Shown here one piece after another: positions 61,036-64,000 of a stretch of 64,000 nt of DNA. The stretch is from Streptomyces poonensis (lineage in GTDB: Bacteria > Actinomycetota > Actinomycetes > Streptomycetales > Streptomycetaceae), in contig NZ_BMVW01000003.1 in the NCBI RefSeq assembly GCF_014650915.1, positions 124,001 through 188,000 of the forward strand, written 5' to 3'. The first letter of the stretch is position 1; the number at the start of each line of letters is the position of its first letter. The notes below the pieces were generated by a model that saw only the letters and a list, made by a program, of their open reading frames with translations, was not told the origin of the DNA and made no database searches. The translations under genes and the position numbers were made by a program.

Positions 61036-63834
61036 ATGGGCGGCAGCGGGTTCGAAGTCGCCGTGCCCGGAACGCCCGACGTGCGGGCGCTCGTCGGGCG
61101 CGAGAGCGAGTGTGCCCTGCTGTCGGACGCGCTCGACCACGCCGTCTCCGGGACCGGATCCGCACTGCTGCTGCGCGGTCAGGCCGGTATGGGAAAGACC
61201 GCGCTGCTGGAGTGGGCCGTCGCCCGGGCCGAGGTCAGACGCATGCGCGTGCTGCGCATGGCCGGGGCACCGGCGGAAGCCGATCTGGCCTACGCCGCGC
61301 TGCACCAGGTGCTGTGGCCGCTGCTCGACGGGACCACCGGCCTCCCCTCGGCCCAGCGCGACGCCCTGGAACGCGCACTCGGCGTGCGGGAGGGGGCCCA
61401 GCCCGACGGCTTCGCGGTCGGGGACGCCACGCTGGGGCTCCTCTCCCGGGCTGCCGCACACCGGCCGCTGCTGGTCGTCCTCGACGATCTGCACTGCTGC
61501 GACACGACCAGCGCCACGGTGTTCGGTTCTCTGCAGGACCGTGTGACGGAGCTGCCGGTCGTCCTCCTGGCGGCGACGCGCCCGGAGGGGATGCCCGTCG
61601 AGGCCGCGGTCGGCAGCGACATCGTCGACGTACCGCGCCTGACCGACGAGCAGGCACGCCTGCTGGTGGAAGCGCACCGTCCCGGCCTGGAGGAGAGCGC
61701 CGTGGAGCGCATCCTGTGCGAGGCCCAGGGCAACCCTCTGGCCCTGATCGAGCTGCCGCGTCAGCTCGACCGGGTCTCCCACCGGGGTCTGCTGCCCCTG
61801 GGTGCCCCCTTGCCGGTCGGCGAGCGGCTGGCGGACGTCTTCGGCAGCCGGATCAACACGCTCTCCCGTGCCGCACGCCATCTGCTGCTGCTGACCGCGC
61901 TGGGCACCGAGAGCGGTCATGACCACGTCCTCGCGGGTGAGCCCGACCCGGCTGCGGATGCCGCGGGCGACGGCCACCCGCAACGGGAGCTCGTCGAGTC
62001 CGGTCTGGCCGACACACACCCGGTCACCGGACGGCCGCGACTGCGTCACCCCCTGATCGGCTCCTGCGCGGTGCATCTCGCCCCGCCCTCCGCCGTACGC
62101 GAAGCCCACCTGGAACTCGCCGGGGCCCTCCCCGAGGACCACCCGCGGCACGCCCTCCATCTGGCGGCCGGGACCATCGGCGCCGACGAGACGGTCGCAC
62201 TGCGCCTCGAACGGGCCGCGCAGGCCATGGCCCTGCGGAGGGGCGACATCGAGGCGGCCCGTCTGTACGCCCGTGCCGCGGCACTCAGCGAGGATCCCGG
62301 CGCCGCTGCCACCCGGCGCATCATGGCGGCGTCGCTCGCCAGTCGCGGCTCGGCCGCCCTGGAGCACCTGCGCCATCTGATGGCCGAGGTGGCGAGACAT
62401 CCCGTCCCGGCCGAACTGGCCCCGATCCACCGGTTCTCCATCGCCTTCTTCCAGTTGCACGAGGGTTCCGACCTCCGTACTCCGGCCTCCCTCATGGCGG
62501 GCATCCTCGACGGTCTCGACGCCGCTCCCCGGCCGGAGGAGGCCCTGGCCGGCCTGTGGGACTACCTGTACTGCCTGCTGATCCTGGTGGCCGTGTACAC
62601 CGGGGACGAGGACATCTGGGACGCCCTCGACCGGCACATCCATCTCGCCTCACCGCTGGCCCGGCTCTGTCACGACGTCTGGAAGGACCCCGCCCGCACC
62701 GCCCATGGGGCCGGTGACCGGCTCCGTGACCTGCTGGCGGGTCTGACACCCGAGCAGGAGGCCCAGTCCGTCTGGCTGATCCTGTGGACGGCGGTCGGCC
62801 TGAACGCGGTGGGCGAGCACCCCGCGGTGCTGGAGCGGCTGGGCCGGCAGGACGTCTGGGGGACACGGGCCTTCGTCAACCTGGTCACCTGCCGCGACGA
62901 CGTGCTGGCGGGCCGCTGGGACAACGCCCTGCGGTCGGCCGAGCGCGGTGCACGGGAGTCGGTCGCCCGGGGTTTCGAACTGCATGAGATGACCCATCAC
63001 CTGCACACCGGGTTCATCCTGGCCGCGCGCGGGGACGAGGCGGCACTGGACGCCCTGCACGAACGGCTCGGCCCCTGGGCCCGCAAGCGCGAACTGCGCT
63101 TCCTGACGGACGGCATGCACGCCCACCGCTCGCTCCTCGCGCTGGGTGCGCAGGACTACGAGGAGGCCTACGCCCACGCCGCGGCCGTCACGCCGGCCGG
63201 TCGTCTGCCCGCCCGGGTGCCCTGGTTCCAGCACGCCTTCCTCGACCTCGTCCAGGCCGCGATCCACACGGGACGCCATGCGCAGGCCCGGGCCCATGTC
63301 GACGCGGCCGTCGCGGCCGAGATCCACCTGATCTCCGCCCACCACTCCTTCGTGCTGGCCGTCGCCCGGGCCGTCGAGTCCCAGGACGAGGCGTGCTTCC
63401 GCGCGGCACTCGCCCACCCCGGCTCCGACCGGTGGCCGATGGAGAAGGCACGGCTGCACCTCGCGTACGGCGCGCAGCTGCGCCGCGGCGGTCACCGCAA
63501 GGCCGCCGCCGCCCCGCTGCTCGTCGCGCACCGGACCTTCACCGCTCTGGGTGCCGCACTCTGGGCGGCGGCAGCGGCCCGCGAGCTGCGGACGGTCGGA
63601 CACGATCCGCACCGGACCACCCCGCGGCCCGACGCCTGGCACCACCTGACCGCCCAGGAGCGCCGCATCACGGAGCTGGCGGCCGCCGGGCTGACCAACC
63701 GTGAGATCGGCAACCGGCTGCGTCTGTCCCCCCGTACCGTCGGGGCGCATCTCTACAAGGCGTTCCCCAAGCTGGGAGTGACGTCGAGAGCCGCGCTCTC
63801 CCACGCTCTCCGGGGCGGCGAGGACTCCGGGTGA
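61036..63834 (+). CDS. LAL-type LuxR transcriptional regulator
   Basis: A 932-residue regulator. ALVGRESECALLSDALDHAV and Walker A LLRGQAGMGKTALLEWAV (about residue 50) start the ATPase; LLVVLDDLHCCDTTSATVFG is Walker B. The middle is helical repeats; the end is a LuxR HTH (LTAQERRITELAAAGLTNRE, LRLSPRTVGAHLYKAFPKLG). ATG at 61036 follows AAGGGAGG. It mirrors the divergent gene in length and motifs, so the two arose by duplication. Such regulators sense maltotriose-like or other small molecules, here unknown. Confidence 0.9.
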   Translation: MGGSGFEVAVPGTPDVRALVGRESECALLSDALDHAVSGTGSALLLRGQAGMGKTALLEWAVARAEVRRMRVLRMAGAPAEADLAYAALHQVLWPLLDGTTGLPSAQRDALERALGVREGAQPDGFAVGDATLGLLSRAAAHRPLLVVLDDLHCCDTTSATVFGSLQDRVTELPVVLLAATRPEGMPVEAAVGSDIVDVPRLTDEQARLLVEAHRPGLEESAVERILCEAQGNPLALIELPRQLDRVSHRGLLPLGAPLPVGERLADVFGSRINTLSRAARHLLLLTALGTESGHDHVLAGEPDPAADAAGDGHPQRELVESGLADTHPVTGRPRLRHPLIGSCAVHLAPPSAVREAHLELAGALPEDHPRHALHLAAGTIGADETVALRLERAAQAMALRRGDIEAARLYARAAALSEDPGAAATRRIMAASLASRGSAALEHLRHLMAEVARHPVPAELAPIHRFSIAFFQLHEGSDLRTPASLMAGILDGLDAAPRPEEALAGLWDYLYCLLILVAVYTGDEDIWDALDRHIHLASPLARLCHDVWKDPARTAHGAGDRLRDLLAGLTPEQEAQSVWLILWTAVGLNAVGEHPAVLERLGRQDVWGTRAFVNLVTCRDDVLAGRWDNALRSAERGARESVARGFELHEMTHHLHTGFILAARGDEAALDALHERLGPWARKRELRFLTDGMHAHRSLLALGAQDYEEAYAHAAAVTPAGRLPARVPWFQHAFLDLVQAAIHTGRHAQARAHVDAAVAAEIHLISAHHSFVLAVARAVESQDEACFRAALAHPGSDRWPMEKARLHLAYGAQLRRGGHRKAAAAPLLVAHRTFTALGAALWAAAAARELRTVGHDPHRTTPRPDAWHHLTAQERRITELAAAGLTNREIGNRLRLSPRTVGAHLYKAFPKLGVTSRAALSHALRGGEDSG

Positions 63835-63891
63835 TCCGCCCGGCTGGCACCGGGCCGCCCGCCAGGTGCCGGGCTCACCCCTCCGGGCGCC

Positions 63892-64000
63892 TCACGCGTA
63901 CCTGTGCAGCGCGCTGTGCAGCGTGTCGAGGGCGTGGGTGCGCGCCGCCGCCGCCACCTCGCTGTTGCGCAGCGCGTCGAACACCGTGAAGCCGTGCACG
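63892..64000 (-). CDS. C-terminal end of a further protein (5' truncated by window)
   Basis: The minus strand is open from the window edge to a TGA at 63892-63894 and reads VHGFTVFDALRNSEVAAAAR-THALDTLHSALHRYA. The pattern of a conserved helix (D-A-L-R ... A-A-R-x-H) followed by a last amphipathic helix resembles the ending of an FCD-type GntR regulator, but 35 residues are too few to be sure. Confidence 0.4.
   Translation of the reverse strand, partial: VHGFTVFDALRNSEVAAAARTHALDTLHSALHRYA

Noticed and set aside
1-64000. Insertion sequences, tRNA or rRNA genes, CRISPR arrays, prophage or complete antibiotic gene cluster
   Set aside because: No transposase with terminal repeats, no cloverleaf with CCA-like end and conserved T-loop, no regular 28-37-bp repeat/spacer array, no phage structural genes and no PKS/NRPS modules were seen on either strand.

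Overview
This is a high-GC actinobacterial chromosome segment, almost certainly Streptomyces. Third codon positions are strongly GC-rich, many genes start with GTG, purine-rich ribosome binding sites are clear, and several families are typical of streptomycetes: TioE-type MerR regulator, SpoIIE-type PP2C phosphatases, DUF574 methyltransferase, SCO4225-like membrane protein, large LuxR (LAL) ATPases, and a cellobiose-type ABC/GH1/LacI locus. I see no rRNA, tRNA, CRISPR array, intact insertion sequence, prophage or complete biosynthetic gene cluster.

Layout. 1-2.9 kb: end of a SAM methyltransferase, then an erythromycin-esterase-family gene divergent from a tandem-HTH MerR regulator. 2.9-3.9 kb: gene remnants, including an AfsR/SARP regulator reduced to its two ends. 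3.9-5.3 kb: a lipase-like hydrolase. 5.4-18.1 kb: a sulfur-scavenging island. On the minus strand lies a translationally coupled set of flavin monooxygenase, N-acetyltransferase, solute-binding protein, permease, ATPase and second solute-binding protein. A paralogous permease stands divergently. Next come a winged-helix protein with an acyl-CoA-dehydrogenase-like monooxygenase, and then an SsuABC/TauABC-type transporter. Three of these transcription units each begin with a tiny gene of one leader-peptide family (H-(V/I)-D-(F/L)-G ... S-A ... C), two of them ending in Cys-Cys codons. This suggests cysteine-responsive attenuation of the whole island. The minus-strand set has the same parts as the Bacillus yxe/ytm clusters for salvage of S-modified cysteines.

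18.1-20.3 kb: an AfsR-type remnant and a membrane PP2C phosphatase. 20.7-26.9 kb: beta-glucosidase, two sugar permeases and a binding lipoprotein, divergent from a LacI regulator, with two LacI-type palindromes between them. 27-30 kb: secreted proteins (a lipoprotein, a Tat-exported ConA-like protein, a triple-repeat exported protein) and a broken ricin-lectin fragment. 30.2-34 kb: one 1,263-residue HTH/STAND-NTPase/membrane/14xWD40 protein. 34-40.7 kb: PAS-GAF-PP2C phosphatase, DUF5707-like secreted protein, and a double-module histidine kinase coupled to a NarL-type response regulator.

40.7-46 kb: small membrane proteins, a double GNAT acetyltransferase, a VOC protein, a P-loop kinase-like protein behind a 43-residue membrane miniprotein, and an APH-type phosphotransferase. 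47-57.9 kb: stress and metabolic accessory genes (two related alpha/beta hydrolases, MFS efflux, DUF1275, DoxX, isochorismatase, amidohydrolase, LtrA, Dps, LysR). 57.9-63.8 kb: two divergent LAL-type LuxR regulators; the window ends in the tail of another minus-strand gene.

Perfect hairpins of 12-15 bp mark several transcription ends. Short tandem arrays (7-15 bp units) sit repeatedly at or just beyond the 3' ends of genes. All function calls rest on reading motifs and family memory; no database search was run.
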